A stretch of DNA of 64,000 bases from Chlorokybus atmophyticus (taxonomy: Eukaryota > Streptophyta > Chlorokybophyceae > Chlorokybales > Chlorokybaceae). The stretch spans positions 2,284,206 to 2,348,205 of the forward strand of contig RHPI01002069.1 of NCBI GenBank assembly GCA_009103225.1. The letters run 5' to 3'. Below the pieces are notes generated by a model, which worked only from the letters and a program-made list of their open reading frames with translations, was not told the DNA's origin and did not search any database. Below are positions 46,458-61,517 of the stretch, one piece after another (position 1 is the first letter of the stretch; each line of letters opens with the position of its first letter). The position numbers were made by a program, and so were the translations under genes.

Positions 46458-48382
46458 CTAGATGTAGTTGGTTCTCAGGACTTCAATGAACTCCTCTGTT
46501 GATATCATCTTGTCGCCATCCTGTCAGGTTGTCAAACAGTCAGCAAGCAAACATAACGTGGATATGCAAGCGTATGCTCCTTGTTACATGATATCAAAGT
46601 GTTTGAGATTGCATATTGCGCATCGTAAATGTTTTGTCACGCACCGTATCGGCTTTGTCGAAGACTTCAGCGATCTCGCTCTCGTCGTAGCCGGTGCGTT
46701 GGAGCGCCACCATAAGCTCCTGCACGTGGTCGAGAGAGTGTGCGTGTGCGTGTGCGTGTGCATCCGCGTGCGCGCATGCGTGTGTGTGTGTGTGTGTGTG
46801 TGTGCACGTGCGCATGCGCAAGTGCATGTGCGTACGCACGCATGTGGTGTTCTTGTGTGTGCTCAATCCGTTGGCATGTATTGCACAGACTTTGCATGGA
46901 TAAGATCACTCTTCCCGACATCAATTGCATGCAAATGCAGTGTTGCAATAGAAAACAAACTCACTTTGTGGCTCAAGGTACCGCTCTTGTCCGCATCATA
47001 AAGCTGGAAAATGCTCCTTATCTCCTCCAACTGCGCGGCGCTGCACACAGACACAGCCATTTCCAAAACATAAGACCAGAGTCACACTCTAATGACACAT
47101 TTCACTACAACACAGCGTGACCACCTTAGCATGAATAAACGTCCATACAAATAGTAAGTCATGCGCAGTAGCAACCATTACTCACTCTAATGTGGGCTCG
47201 ATCGGGTCTTCAACGACAACTTCCGGCTCCACGTGCACCATCACAACCACAGTCAAGGCCCCACATATCATGATCAATACACTATGCCAACAACAATGAC
47301 ACTGACGACTAGCTATGAGCATGGCTGAGTGAGACAAACTATGTTTATGAAAAAGAGGATATCCATTGGACCATTGTTTGGAACTCGCGCTCGCTCGCGT
47401 ACGGGTAATACAGCCGCAGATACTCCCTGAAGCTGAGGTGACCGTCGCCATTGAGGTCAACAGCCTGGGTGACGAGGTGCGTGTGCGTGTGCGTGTGCGC
47501 ATGTGTGCATGTTGGTGTCCATGTGTTCCTGTGCACGACACCAACACATGTGCGTGCGTGTGTGGTGCGCGCGAGCACCATGCGTGCAGGCGTACGTGTG
47601 TGTGCATGTGTACCTGAAAGACTCCTGTCGTGGACTTGTCGCCCAACGCCAGCTGCTCCCTAAGCACATCAGCCATCTCGTGTATGCTCACCGTGCCGCT
47701 GTTGTCCTTGTCGTGCTGCATCGACGATTATTCATGTATCAAGTCATGCCAGTGACACACTCACGTTGATGTGACATAATCAACACAATATGTGCATTGA
47801 CAGAATACACACAAGCACGCGCTCACTTGGTCGAAGATCTCTTTCAGCTGCATGACTTCCCGCTTGCTGTACTTTGTGCCTTTGCCGAGCTTCTTCTTCA
47901 CTTCTGCAGGCTGCATGTGTAATGCTTGTTAGTGTAGTGACAAATAAATGGTGTGACATAGTTGAGGAATAAATACAGTACACACACCCACACACACACA
48001 CACACACACAGGATGTAGTGAAATCGCACCACCCAATGAACAGGATCTTCACGCATATCCCCAACACATTGCCATGGTATACACTATGTTGCAAAGTGTA
48101 CTTATTCCCATTGAATGTGCAAGTTTCTACCTTCTTGGATGGCGACTTGTCCAGCTTCGCAGCGCCAGGCTTGGCATTCTCCTTATCCTTGTTGGGTGCA
48201 GCTGCCGCCCCCTTGACATTGTTGCCCTTGTCCTGTCCCAGACTAAGCGACCTGTCCAGCTTGCCCGCCAGGGCAGAGGCGGACGTCTTAGCTGATGCTG
48301 ACTTGGTCAGCGCCGGGCCTGCAGCCGCCGCCGCCGCCGCCTTGGCCTGGCCGGTGGGGGAGCAGGGAGAACGCTTCATCAT
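46458..48382 (-). CDS. Four-EF-hand calcium-binding protein with basic N-terminal extension
   Basis: Minus-strand exons: 48382-48131, 47910-47827, 47715-47614, 47464-47363, 47232-47186, 47040-46965, 46719-46645, 46520-46458, giving 266 residues with consistent phases. Residues 1-100 are low-complexity, rich in Lys, Ala and Ser (KSASAKTSASALAGKLDRS). Four EF loops follow: DKDNSGTVSIHE, DLNGDGHLSFRE, DADKSGTLSHKE and DTDGDKMISTEE; acidic ligand positions 1, 3 and 12 are all present. An acidic Glu/Pro/Val linker (EPEVVVEDPIEP) separates the two lobes. It is a calcium sensor of calmodulin/CDPK-lobe type; target and place in the cell are unknown, and no transmembrane segment or myristoylation signal (start MMKRS) is seen. 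The intron 47362-47233 has the signals of a U12-type AT-AC intron (see findings). Confidence 0.9.
46780..46804. repeat. (TG)n tract in EF-hand intron
   Basis: Pure TG dinucleotide run inside a longer alternating purine-pyrimidine stretch (46740-46860) filling the intron between the EF3 and EF4 exons. Confidence 0.9.
47233..47362 (-). other. Probable U12-type AT-AC intron in EF-hand gene
   Basis: Read on the minus strand, the intron begins ATATCCTCTTTT and ends GTGCAC. A branch-site-like CCTTGAC lies 20 nt before the end. Removing exactly these 130 nt joins codon TGG to GTG in phase 0 (REFQTMVQW then VEPEVVVEDP). U12 AT-AC introns are known to have 5' ATATCCTT, branch TTCCTTRAC and a terminal AC. 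Confidence 0.65.
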
Positions 48383-49485
48383 GGTTGCTTGCCCTGCTGC
48401 TGTCCTTGACGCCTCTCTCTCTCTCCCTCAGGCCTGGTCTGGTATGCCTCTGGTCTGGCGTGGTCTGCTCTGGCCTGGTCTGATCCTGGTCTGCTCTCTG
48501 GCCTGGTCGGGGGTGGTTTCTCGCCTGGTTGCGTCAGTCTGTGTCTCTGACGCTCTCTGCTGCTTGACCGCACAAGGGGAGTGCCACGTGAGCGTGAGAG
48601 ACGGTTGCACAAGGGGGCACAAGGGGGCACTAGCTGTCACGTGACGACGCGACACTCGAAATGGCGATGTGTCGTCGTCATTCGCGTGGGACACACACGA
48701 GAGAGACAAACTGTTTGCCCGGTGGATAAAACTTGGGTAGGCTTCTCTGGAAACCTTCCACGGTCAGTCTGTCACGGTAACAGTGTCACCACACCCACCC
48801 CCTGAAAAAGCGACCACCTCCACACCTGCAAGCTGTCAAGAAAGTCTATCTCAATGCCAAGGGGGAAAGGGCAAACACAAGCTCAGCCTAGGGGTCTTTG
48901 ACGTAAGTAACAACAAGCAGTCGAACAAAGCAAGCATACCATGATAGAAAAGACATAGCAGGCAGCAACGAAACTGAGCAAGCACAGGTTGCGGAGATTA
49001 TGGTTTTATAAAATGTCACAAGCTACATGGTTGTGCACAATACATGCATACAAACTCACACATTATTACACCATGACCTGATACAAAAAAGCACGACCAG
49101 TGTACAACGTTGTTTTGCCAGTAGATGACTCCGTTGCAAAATACTGTGATGCAGCTTGCATTGCCGCGCCGGTGCCAGCAAGGAAGTTGTAACCCTTCCC
49201 AACCCTGCTCACACGCACACGCATGCGTGTTGCGCATTTTCTGGACAGTATTACGTGCATGCTGCAAATGTGCTTCAGATTCTGTCCACATGTACACGCG
49301 CATGTATGCACCATCTAGCCAATAATGCGCTGTACAAGAACGGAGCACTTGCCATGATCGCATTAGCCGCGTGGGCAGCAAAGGTGCACAGCTGCAAGTT
49401 GTCGGACATATAGTTAACTAGCATGTCTGCTATACAAAGTTCCCTTGAAGGAAGCTGCTGTTGTTGCTCTGTCTTTCGGCCACTT
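48383..49485. other. Intergenic region upstream of EF-hand gene
   Basis: It contains the EF-hand promoter and the 3' UTR of MLH1 (both minus). Around 48430-48490 the motif ctggtctggt..gcctggtctg repeats imperfectly. An open minus frame at 49016-49381 has no recognisable content. Confidence 0.5.
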
Positions 49486-52400
49486 TCAGCAACGCTCGAA
49501 GATTTTGTACAACGTCTCAAGGCACGCTACCTGCACCATATCATCACACCATTAGCACTTACTCTCTGGTTGGCTTGCAGAAGTAGGGCCGCCAGCAATT
49601 GCACACAACTTGGCTATAAATCACAACAAGCAAGACACCTGTTCACACACCTGAATGGCACTGCCATCCGTTGCCATGCACGCAGGCGGTTTCACAAACA
49701 GCCGCATGGCCGGCAAGAGCACGTGTTCGATATTCCACTCACGCTGCTGTTTCTCTTTCTCCGCACCATCACCACCATCACTAACATCACAATCATCCGC
49801 ATGACAAGCATAGAGCGTGGCAATCGCACGCGCGACGCTTTCGAAACACGCCTTCTCCGAGTCCCAATCAACTTCATTCGTGAGAGCGAGCAGGAACTTT
49901 GGCAGGCCGTCGATGGCGGGGGTGTAGTGGTCCACAATGGCGGGGAGGGCCCGTAGTTGTGCGTCATCTGGGTTGATGTCGAGGGCAAAGTACTCCCGCA
50001 GCATGTCGGCTTTCTCTTTCAGAAGCTGCACGCTGACCCGTGTGACCTCATCTTTCGGCCCGTCCGATGAAGGCGAGTATCGACCCGCAGCCTCCTCCTC
50101 ATCAAGAGCCATCTCTAGCAGCTCCCCGAGAGGAGCTGGCTCAGATAGACGTATGGCTGGGAAGCGTCCAAAGCGTCGAAGAGTGTTTTGATACATCAAC
50201 TCCTGACTGTAGTGGAATGAAAGCACAATCAGCCAGAGTGACACACTTCAGCTTCTGTCTATCAGAACTGTCAACATCTAAGTGCTTAGAAGAGGTACTA
50301 GGTGATTATACTCACCTCAGCTTGTTGACATTTACAAGGTAGAGCTTTGTGTTGTGCTGCAACAGAGCAAAAGTGGAGTCCGCCATGCCAACAAACTTGT
50401 GCTGCTGTACAAGTTCAACCAGGCCGGCATGCGCTCGCTTGTCAACCTCCTGTAGCAGCTCCTGAACGCTTGATAGCTCGCAGGTGTCGCCGGACTCTTG
50501 ACGCCTCTGCCGGACGGACCTCCTGTATGGACCACGCCCAAACAAAGATGTTGATGTTCAGTACAAGTATCAAACCAACACACAGAGGGCAGGCTTCATA
50601 CCGCATGCGTGCCATCTCGTCTTGCTCCTGATCAAGTGCTGTTGTCGGGCGAGCCATGTACGCTTTCATGTTGCCGTCTTTCGCATCCGTCCTGACTAGC
50701 TTGTGCTCGGGTGCTTTGCGCTGCGTGGGCTCACGCCTGCCAAGGTCTGCATAACCTGGACTGGCTTCCTCGGCATCAGGTGGGGTGTTGCCAGGGAGCA
50801 GAGTCTGCAGGCAATGTCACTTACTTCTCGAGTTGCATGCAGAAAATGCCAAAGAAGCAGCAACAGCTGCGCACACAAACAACATACAAAACGCGGCATG
50901 GCATGCAATGGTTCTTGCTTGCGAGCAGGAAATAGGCTGACTGCAGGTTATGGATCTAGCATGTGATCTCATATGCAGTTGTTGCTGATTGATGCTGGGC
51001 ACGCTATGTACAATCCACAGCAACCACCATGGACAGGGCGTACCCACCTGTGTGTAGAACGTCCGGCGTGTATTTGAGGCCAGCAGCCTCCCCTCAATGG
51101 CACGCTGTATCCGGTCAACGATGGACTCCTGATTCAAGAAGCTCACCTAGCAAGATGCAACACGCTGAGGTCAACACAACCATGATCATTGAACAGACAT
51201 GCATAAAGCTTTGTCCAAAGCAGCACTTGCACCCACTATTGTACCAACAGAAGCCAAGGCTGCTACCTGCTTCTTGGTTGGATGCATGTTGACATCCACA
51301 TCGGACGCCGGCAACTTGACTGATAGGAATATGAACGGCTTTGAGGCCTTTGGCAACACTGTGGCATACCCAGCCTCCAATGCTCTTTTCAGGGGTGTGC
51401 ACTCGACAAGCCGCTCTGGAGCACGAGCATGGCAATTGGCAATCAGAGAAAGGCCAAGTACGCTTGGTAATGCCATAAATATTGGCGCACGCACGCAGAG
51501 TCTGTTGCTTCAGTGGTGATTGAGCGGCAAGCAATAGCACAGAGCAACCAGAAACACACCATTGATGAAGAGTATGAAGTTGGTACGCTTTCCACTATAG
51601 TTGGCACTTGATATGAGCCCCTCTGCTTCAAACCGCCCTACAGATTCATCGTCCTTTTCTCAATGTGTCAGTGCCAGTCTGCACATGAACTGACTGCGCC
51701 TGTACTAAAAGTGGAACCAGCAAAAAATACCTCCTTTGTTTTTATGGGGATTAGTTCCTTGGCAACAGATGGGCCGTATATGCTGCGGATGGCGTCTAAA
51801 CGTGTGCCTTGGGCTTGCGTGTGAATGTCTGATCGAGTCTCCCCATGCTGTACAGCCCCATCCAGTCATGAACCCCGACAAGGCAACATGCACGACAACC
51901 GAGCCAAAACCAACCTTCTTGCATGAGAAGGACACGTGTGTGTTGTAAATGGCGTACTTCCCAACTGTATCCAGTATCAAGTTGTACTCTTCGGATGGGC
52001 TTTTCAGGGCACTGCGCCGCGTGATGACATTATAGAACAAGTCCTCAACCTGCGGACACGACAAACTTGAGTGACTTGATGCATGCAACTGAGCAACATC
52101 CACTGGACAAGTGAAGGTGTGATCATGGTGTGCATGCTAGTATCTGCTTCTACATACCGTTATGAGAGTGCCATTGACACCCGCGCATGGCCTGGCGCCA
52201 GGTTCTACCAGTTTACCATCTTTGTACAGTGCGCTGCAAAGACAATCCTGTGATAACACGACTGGGAACCAGATGTGCAAAACTAAGGGAGATGGCCACA
52301 TGCATAGCATCACAAAAAGCATACCGCCAAGCATAGGGTGAGTTCGTTGTCATGGTGGTGACACTCAGGTGTGCCACGTATGAGATGGAACTCAGCGCCT

Positions 52401-53177
52401 CCCCGCGAAATCCCAACGTGCCTATGCAACGGAGGTCTTCAAACCCGCGCAGCTTTGATGTGGTATGCCTCTCACACAGGATCGGCATGTCGTCTTTCTA
52501 AAAGCAAACAGAACACTATCAGCTAGTTTGCCAATGTGTGGTTCCCAACCCCGACAGGCTACTCAGGCATATCTTGCAAGCACCCACATTTATTGCCACC
52601 TGTACACACAGCGCACGCAACCCACAAGACATGCGACGTCAAGCAACATTGAACAGACTTGTGGTTGCGCTCAAAGAGTATAGCTGACAGCCTGTGAAGC
52701 TGCATGAAGAAGTGTTGGATGCTAGCATCGCTGACACAAACCTTAGAATGCAAGCTGTCAACCGCAATATTTTGAACCATGTGTACTGAATGCTGACGCA
52801 AGCACATATCGTTACGCATAAAGCAAGTATGCCCTGTACCCGGATGCCATGGCCATTGTCCTGGATCTGCAGCAGCTTCAACCCTCCGTCTTTGACAACT
52901 ATGCTTATAGCCGTGGAGCCCGCGTCCAGGCTGTTCTCCAGCATTTCCTTCACAGCATTGCATGGCCTTATAATCACCTGCACATGTACAGAAACACGGA
53001 GGTGTTGGAAACTCCGTGCATTTGCATGAATGTGTCAAGAACGTGCGCACAGTGGCATAACAAGCTTGCTAGGATTCAGCCATGACCATACAATGAAAGA
53101 AAAATGCCCACCTCTCCAGCTGCAATGCGGTTGACAACGGCCTCGTCCAGCCGCCTGATCTGCGGCGGCTCCTCCAT
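49486..53177 (-). CDS. MLH1: DNA mismatch repair protein MLH1
   Basis: Thirteen minus-strand exons: 53177-53112, 52977-52840, 52497-52325, 52233-52158, 52049-51915, 51847-51731, 51653-51560, 51415-51267, 51146-51048, 50804-50602, 50522-50316, 50206-49651, 49530-49486. All phases agree and give 685 residues. The GHKL ATPase has [31 protein letters not shown] (catalytic Glu), IQDNGHGIR and [14 protein letters not shown]. The transducer domain has [12 protein letters not shown]. The C-terminal dimerisation domain has [21 protein letters not shown] and RLSEPAPL, and the protein ends in the invariant FERC. MLH1 pairs with PMS1/PMS2 and MLH3 homologues in nuclear mismatch repair and meiotic crossing-over. 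The central linker is short, which explains the length below human MLH1 (756). The first ATG at 53177 gives a start like other MLH1 proteins. Confidence 0.97.
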
Positions 53178-54592
53178 GGCCGCCGCCCTTCTCAACACTG
53201 TTGATTGCTTCTCAGCTCGTTAGCAGGCAGCGGACTAGTCAGTTACTGCCCATGTGGGCACTACCGCAGCGCATAAGCCAGACTCACGGAGAGACACATC
53301 CTCATCAAGCGTAGAGTCAAAGCTGGCAGGCAACACACAAGCAGAGACCGGCCGCCCAGGCCAGGGCAGCAGCCCAGGCCAAGCTTGGTTGCCAGCAAAG
53401 CCAGGCAAGAAGAAGCCACTAAAACCGCAGCTGCCAATCAGCAGTGCTCCGCCTTCCTCACGCTCCTGCCCCTGCCGTCGTCGTCGCCGTCGCTGTCGCC
53501 GGCGTGTGTGGCAGCGAAGCCGACGTGGCATGCCAATCCGAATTTTGGCGGGAAGAGTACTGCACCGGACAAAGCTCGGCAGCTGGCGGTCTCACTCAAC
53601 AGCAACCCACCACTGCAAGCCACCACTTTGCAGCCGGTCAAACGACAGAGAAATACCGGCAGGCACTTCTGCACGTTAGGGTTTGTGCTGTGCGCACAAG
53701 CTGTGCTGCAGCGCACAAGCAGGCACAAACGCCATGGCCGGCGACACAGGCGGTGTCGGCAAGGATGGCGTCGGCGGTGAGCATGGCGGCGTGCTGCTGG
53801 GCGGCACCGGTGCACGGTGTTACGGCGTTGCGCTTCCAGTCCGGCGCAGGGGCTTCCACTTCTAGTTGCGGCTGCACTGCAACCACCACTAGTGGCTCGC
53901 CGTGGCTGCGAGGCGCTGCATTGCGGCCTGGCCTGCACCATGCATTGAAGGTTGACAGGAATTTCCTAAGCATTGTTGAATGACACAGCAGCCAGCATGC
54001 ATTGTGGTGATCAAGGCGTTTGTTGACGCCTCGTTGCAGTAAATAAACGTTATGCAAATTGTGCACAACGTGCTGTAGTGTCGGAGTCAATTGCCCTGCT
54101 TCCCTTTGCAGCAATTTCGTTATTTGTGCAAGTTAGGGTCTCATTCAGTGCAGTCTGTATTGTTATGTTACCGACTCAATGCGTGCAGTCGTCCTGCTAT
54201 TGCTTGCCGTTGTTTCCTTTAGTGTTGGTGCATTGCATGCTCGTTGTTGCCTTTATAGCACATGGGTTGCACTTGCCTCTTCCCAGGTATTTATCCAACC
54301 ATACACGCCAACATGCTTGCCGTCATGCGGATGTGTGCAATGCTCATTGGTACGTTGGCGAGTGCAAACATGCACACACAGTTCCATCTCTAGCTATTGC
54401 ATGCCCAGTAGCTAGTCGAGCAAACCACCTGCATTGCAGCGAACTGCGTGGCATGGTACTGCGCTGCATCGCAGCTCAATACAGTTCATGCATTGCCAGT
54501 GTAGTGAGACAGTGCAGTGCTTTGCCGATGTACCGTAGTGCCTTGCTTGTGTAGAGTGACGGCGACAGCGTTATGCACTTCATTGCACGGCG
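53178..54592. promoter_or_regulatory. Divergent region between MLH1 and GAR synthetase
   Basis: MLH1 (minus) and GAR synthetase (plus) are head to head. The first 800 bp are GC-rich and open in several frames on both strands (for example 53254-53679 and 53385-53780 plus). None shows family resemblance, so I treat them as chance frames, though an unknown small gene here cannot be excluded. Confidence 0.45.
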
Positions 54593-57670
<3,078 letters not shown>

Positions 57671-59689
57671 CTGTCATCACATCACCAGTTTTGGGGGTGG
57701 GGGTGTTGTTGGGTGTAGATAGACTTCGTGGTGGATGCACATGTGAGTTGCTGTCTGATGTCATGTGCACTTGCGGGTGTGCCATGCCGTGTTCAGTGCA
57801 AAGTGGGAGGTATTCTTTTGCGAGTGCGCGTGTCTTTGGCCTTGTGCTTGAGCAGATGCGTTTCTTAGCAGGTACATGTCACCCGCTTGCTGCACGTGAC
57901 CCTAACATAATGTGTGGTGCATTGTGCGTGATGCTCAAGGTGTATAGCCCACATACAAATGAATTGCATTCCATATGTCCATGCTCAACACTCCACCCCT
58001 CACACTTACACTCGCGGATGCACACATGTCTACTCAAGGCCATGTGTGCGCATGCGTGTACATCAAATGCAGCACATGCATGTGTGACCATTGTGTGCAT
58101 TGCACAAAGCGCGCAGTTGGGTTGTGTGCAAGTGCATTGAGATTCGTGTATTTGTAATTGCACGTGTTGGCAACTTTGTGTACACAGCATGTGCAGAGCA
58201 CTCAACATGCAAGCTATTGTAGGAGTAACAAGTGTATAGGGTATGTGAAGTGCTGTGTGAGACACACGCATACATATGCCACATGCACACCAACACTCGC
58301 ATGCACACTACCAATTCAGTTCATCAAGTTGTACACCATCACTACCGGGCTAACCACTATCACTATGACACTACCGCCCGTCCCCGTCAGCCATGCATGC
58401 ATGTTGACATGGTGTTACCTGCCCACAGGGCCGTTGTGTGGATAACCACACATGCCCTAACCTTGTTGTGATTACATTATATGCATGGGATAGCTAGCAG
58501 CTATGATAACCAATTGCAAGTAGAGGTAATAATAATTTGATTCAGGCTTTGTATGAACTTGTAACATACAATAACTGCATATCGCACTTAACAATATATA
58601 CATCACAGAGGATTATCAATGTACATGCGCCACAACTCTTTAATTGATGTTACTTCAAGTTGTGATTGGCTTATTGATATCACATGCACTAATAGCAATT
58701 GTCATATGATATTTGTTGTGATAGTCAATGTACGAATGGCATGGTTGATATATAATCGAAATAATAAAGTACTTACACGATCATTGGTCAACCAAACAAA
58801 CACTTATGCTGCTCACAATCACAACTGTTGTTATGCAAGCATTAAGCACCGTGTATTTCATGCGGACAACGTCAAATTGCACATAAAAATCCTCAGACGC
58901 TTGAATACTTGTCTACCCTTGTATGGATTGATGCATTCCTTATCACATGTCTCGCTTACATAGAAAAGACTTTTCTCAATTGACGTGTAAGTACACCCAA
59001 CCCTGACTAAATTGTAATGACAAGCTATATAAGCAAGTGCTATATGTGAAATAACATACATGCGTAATATAACACATGATAAAGCCACACACACGACACA
59101 CATGCAACATGGCAATGCAACAATATAATACAAAATGCACACACATGGGGGCATATTACTAATACTGTGCATATTGCATTGACGATGTGCGCGAATGTGC
59201 ACATAGCAATCCGTATAGCAGTTCTGTTAAAACACTACTTACATGTTGGCTACATGCAGCAGTAATACCGTCATGACATTGTTGCTGCATGTTGGTATCA
59301 ATACGTTGTAACCCTGAGTCCGCAACAGAACCACAATCAAAAAGATGTAGGCTACATGTACAAGTTAATAATACCGTACTGATAACATAATAGTAATATA
59401 TACACAGCCCAGCCTATTGCCCCCTCATATTGTAATTGATTCGTGCCTTGAGTTGCTGCTGAGAGTGCATGTGTGTAAGCATGTAATACACTGGAATGCG
59501 GATGGTGGTGCATGGCCAATGACGACTGGTGATTCACTAGTCGCAATGATGACCCCCAAACGCCACGTAAGCAGCGCACGCAGATTCATCTCCAAGACGG
59601 ACCCGCCACTCACTGACTCACTCATTCACTCATTCATTCACTCGTTCATCATCATCAGCCGGCAACGCCTCACGCAGAAAGGCAAAGAG

Positions 59690-59728
<39 letters not shown>

Positions 59729-59737
59729 ATTGCACAC
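57671..59737. other. Intergenic region
   Basis: GAR synthetase 3' flank, then CA/TG-rich DNA, then AT-rich DNA from about 58480 to 59400. No gene recognised. A (GA)n tract (59693-59725) ends 12 bp before the next start codon and probably lies in its 5' UTR. Confidence 0.5.
59693..59725. repeat. (GA)n tract directly upstream of ATG
   Basis: Uninterrupted GA dinucleotides just before the start of the 107-residue membrane protein gene. In plants GA/CT tracts near starts are common core-promoter or leader elements; here the role is inference. Confidence 0.85.
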
Positions 59738-60890
59738 ATGGACAGGTTTCAGAAGCTGCCGTTGGGGAAGAGGTTGGCTGTGCTTGGTGCCTTCAACGCC
59801 TCCGTCCTGGTCGTCTACCTCACCATCGTCGAGGTGGGGTTGCTTGATGACACACACGGCTGCCGGTTTTGTTCTCGAGTGTACGTATGTGCGCTTATGT
59901 CCGTTTGAGAAACTAAGCGTAAACATGGGATTGTTTTGTCTTCCGCTCAAACGTGTCACGCATTTCGTTTGGCGCATTGACCAGACCACGCCTTTACCTG
60001 GGGTGTGACATCGCACTCTGAATATGTAAACTACATATGCATGGCAATAGCAGTACAGTTCCAGCCACGCTTGTGCATATGGCTGAAGTATGTAACCCGT
60101 GCATATGTACACATGCACATGGTCATTGTATCCATAACATTCATGGCCCTTGTGTGCATGCGCGTGGGGCACATGGTTATTTACTGTTCGTATCAATATC
60201 AATACAGTCATGCCCAACATGTGTCAAATACTCACTGCACGCCTCGTGTGGCACATGCTGTCCATGCAGTCATTGAGCATTTGTTGTTTATTTGCATGCA
60301 GCGGTCAAAGCTGCGAGGTGGTGACTTGGAGCGCGACGGTTACGCGTTCTCCAACATGTACAAGTGAGTGGTTGAGTTTGGTTTTCCTCAATGCACAACA
60401 GTGTTCGTGTTTGCTAGCGAGTGAGCAGCAAGAACAAATATGTCGCGAGACGTGGTTTTGGCTCTGTGCCTCATGTCTCAGGTGGATGGGCACTCATCAT
60501 CAGATCTACAGACAGATGAAGTCAGTACACACGCACGCACATACACACGCACACACACACTAGTGAGTGCATGCACTAAGTTGCTGGAGGGGAATGCTGC
60601 TGCTCATGGCGTGGACCTCCACTGTGAGAAACACCAGATTGCACAATGCATCAAACAGCTGCATATTGCTGCAACCCTTACATGCATTACTGTCTTTCTG
60701 AATTTGAGTAATTTCAACGCGCCTGCGTGGCTGTGTCATTGCACACTCACAACCCACACACAGGTCCCCCAAGCATGGCGAGGGTCCTGTAGATGCCGTC
60801 CAGGAGGCCAAGAAGCACCTTCATGAAGAGCAGGACAAGTCTCACCACCATCCACAGCACGCACAACAACAACAACAGCAACAACATTGA
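59738..60890 (+). CDS. Small single-pass membrane protein of unknown function
   Basis: Four exons, 59738-59833, 60302-60363, 60482-60520, 60764-60890, join in phase to 107 residues. Residues 1-11 are basic (MDRFQKLPLGKR), residues 12-31 form one hydrophobic helix (LAVLGAFNASVLVVYLTIVE), and the rest is soluble: KLRGGDLERDGYAFSNMYKW, MGTHHQIYRQMK, then a Lys/Glu helix and a His/Gln-rich end with a run of Gln. Small size, N-terminal helix and Arg/Lys-rich flanks resemble accessory subunits or assembly factors of mitochondrial complexes, but I do not recognise the family. The exons have good GT-AG borders and matched phases, which supports a real gene. Confidence 0.65.
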
Positions 60891-61517
60891 TGCTGCCGTT
60901 TGACCCCAGCAGTCAACATGTGCACATGAGGAGGCTAGGTGTGCGTATGGATTCAATGTGTGTTGAATAGGGGAACTTGCCCTTGAGAGGATTACAGTTA
61001 GTTGTGCTGTGTATATGTGTGTATACGTGTAGATTGTGTTGTAAGAACAGAAAACAGAAACAGATGATGCAGTATGTTGGGTGAGAGGATTGCTGTTGAA
61101 ACGCCGTTCCATGTGATATGCGCTCCAATGAGATCTGGATAGAGGCAGCTTGAGGTGGGCATGTCCATGATGGGACGCACAAAGTACGCAATGAGATGTG
61201 CCTACAACGACAGCAGTAGCAACAGCAGCAGCAGCAGCAACAACAACCATGTGTCGAGCACCAGACTTACTTCTTCACAAGCAAGGCGCTTGTGGCCTTT
61301 ATTACACAAGAATGTATAGTATACTACAGTTTTTGGTCTCCTCCAAATCCCAACCCACACTCAGCCACATCACCAACAACTTGTCTCTCCTCACCCCCTC
61401 TCTACACGCGCAGCGCACGAATCAAATCCCCCACAAGGAAAAAGAATGCCCTAACTATTGTCTCTACGGTTGTACCTATCCTTGTTGGGTGGTGTTAATG
61501 CGGACATCTTCTCTCTC
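60891..61517. other. Convergent intergenic region
   Basis: Between the 3' ends of the two membrane-protein genes. It holds a gcagcagcagcagcaacaacaac run near 61212-61245 and nothing else notable. Confidence 0.5.

Noticed and set aside
47186-47320. Possible transmembrane segment (LIMICGALTVVVMV) in the EF-hand gene
   Set aside because: It is a translation of the end of the AT-AC intron; the exon beginning at 47232 joins cleanly without it.
47226-47356. GT-AG parse of the EF-hand intron (GTCCAA to GTGGAG)
   Set aside because: It is in phase but needs a weak donor and ignores the complete set of U12 signals; kept only as the alternative.
53254-53983. Several overlapping open frames on both strands between MLH1 and GAR synthetase
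   Set aside because: GC-rich DNA is open in many frames at once; none has splice-supported continuation or recognisable domains.
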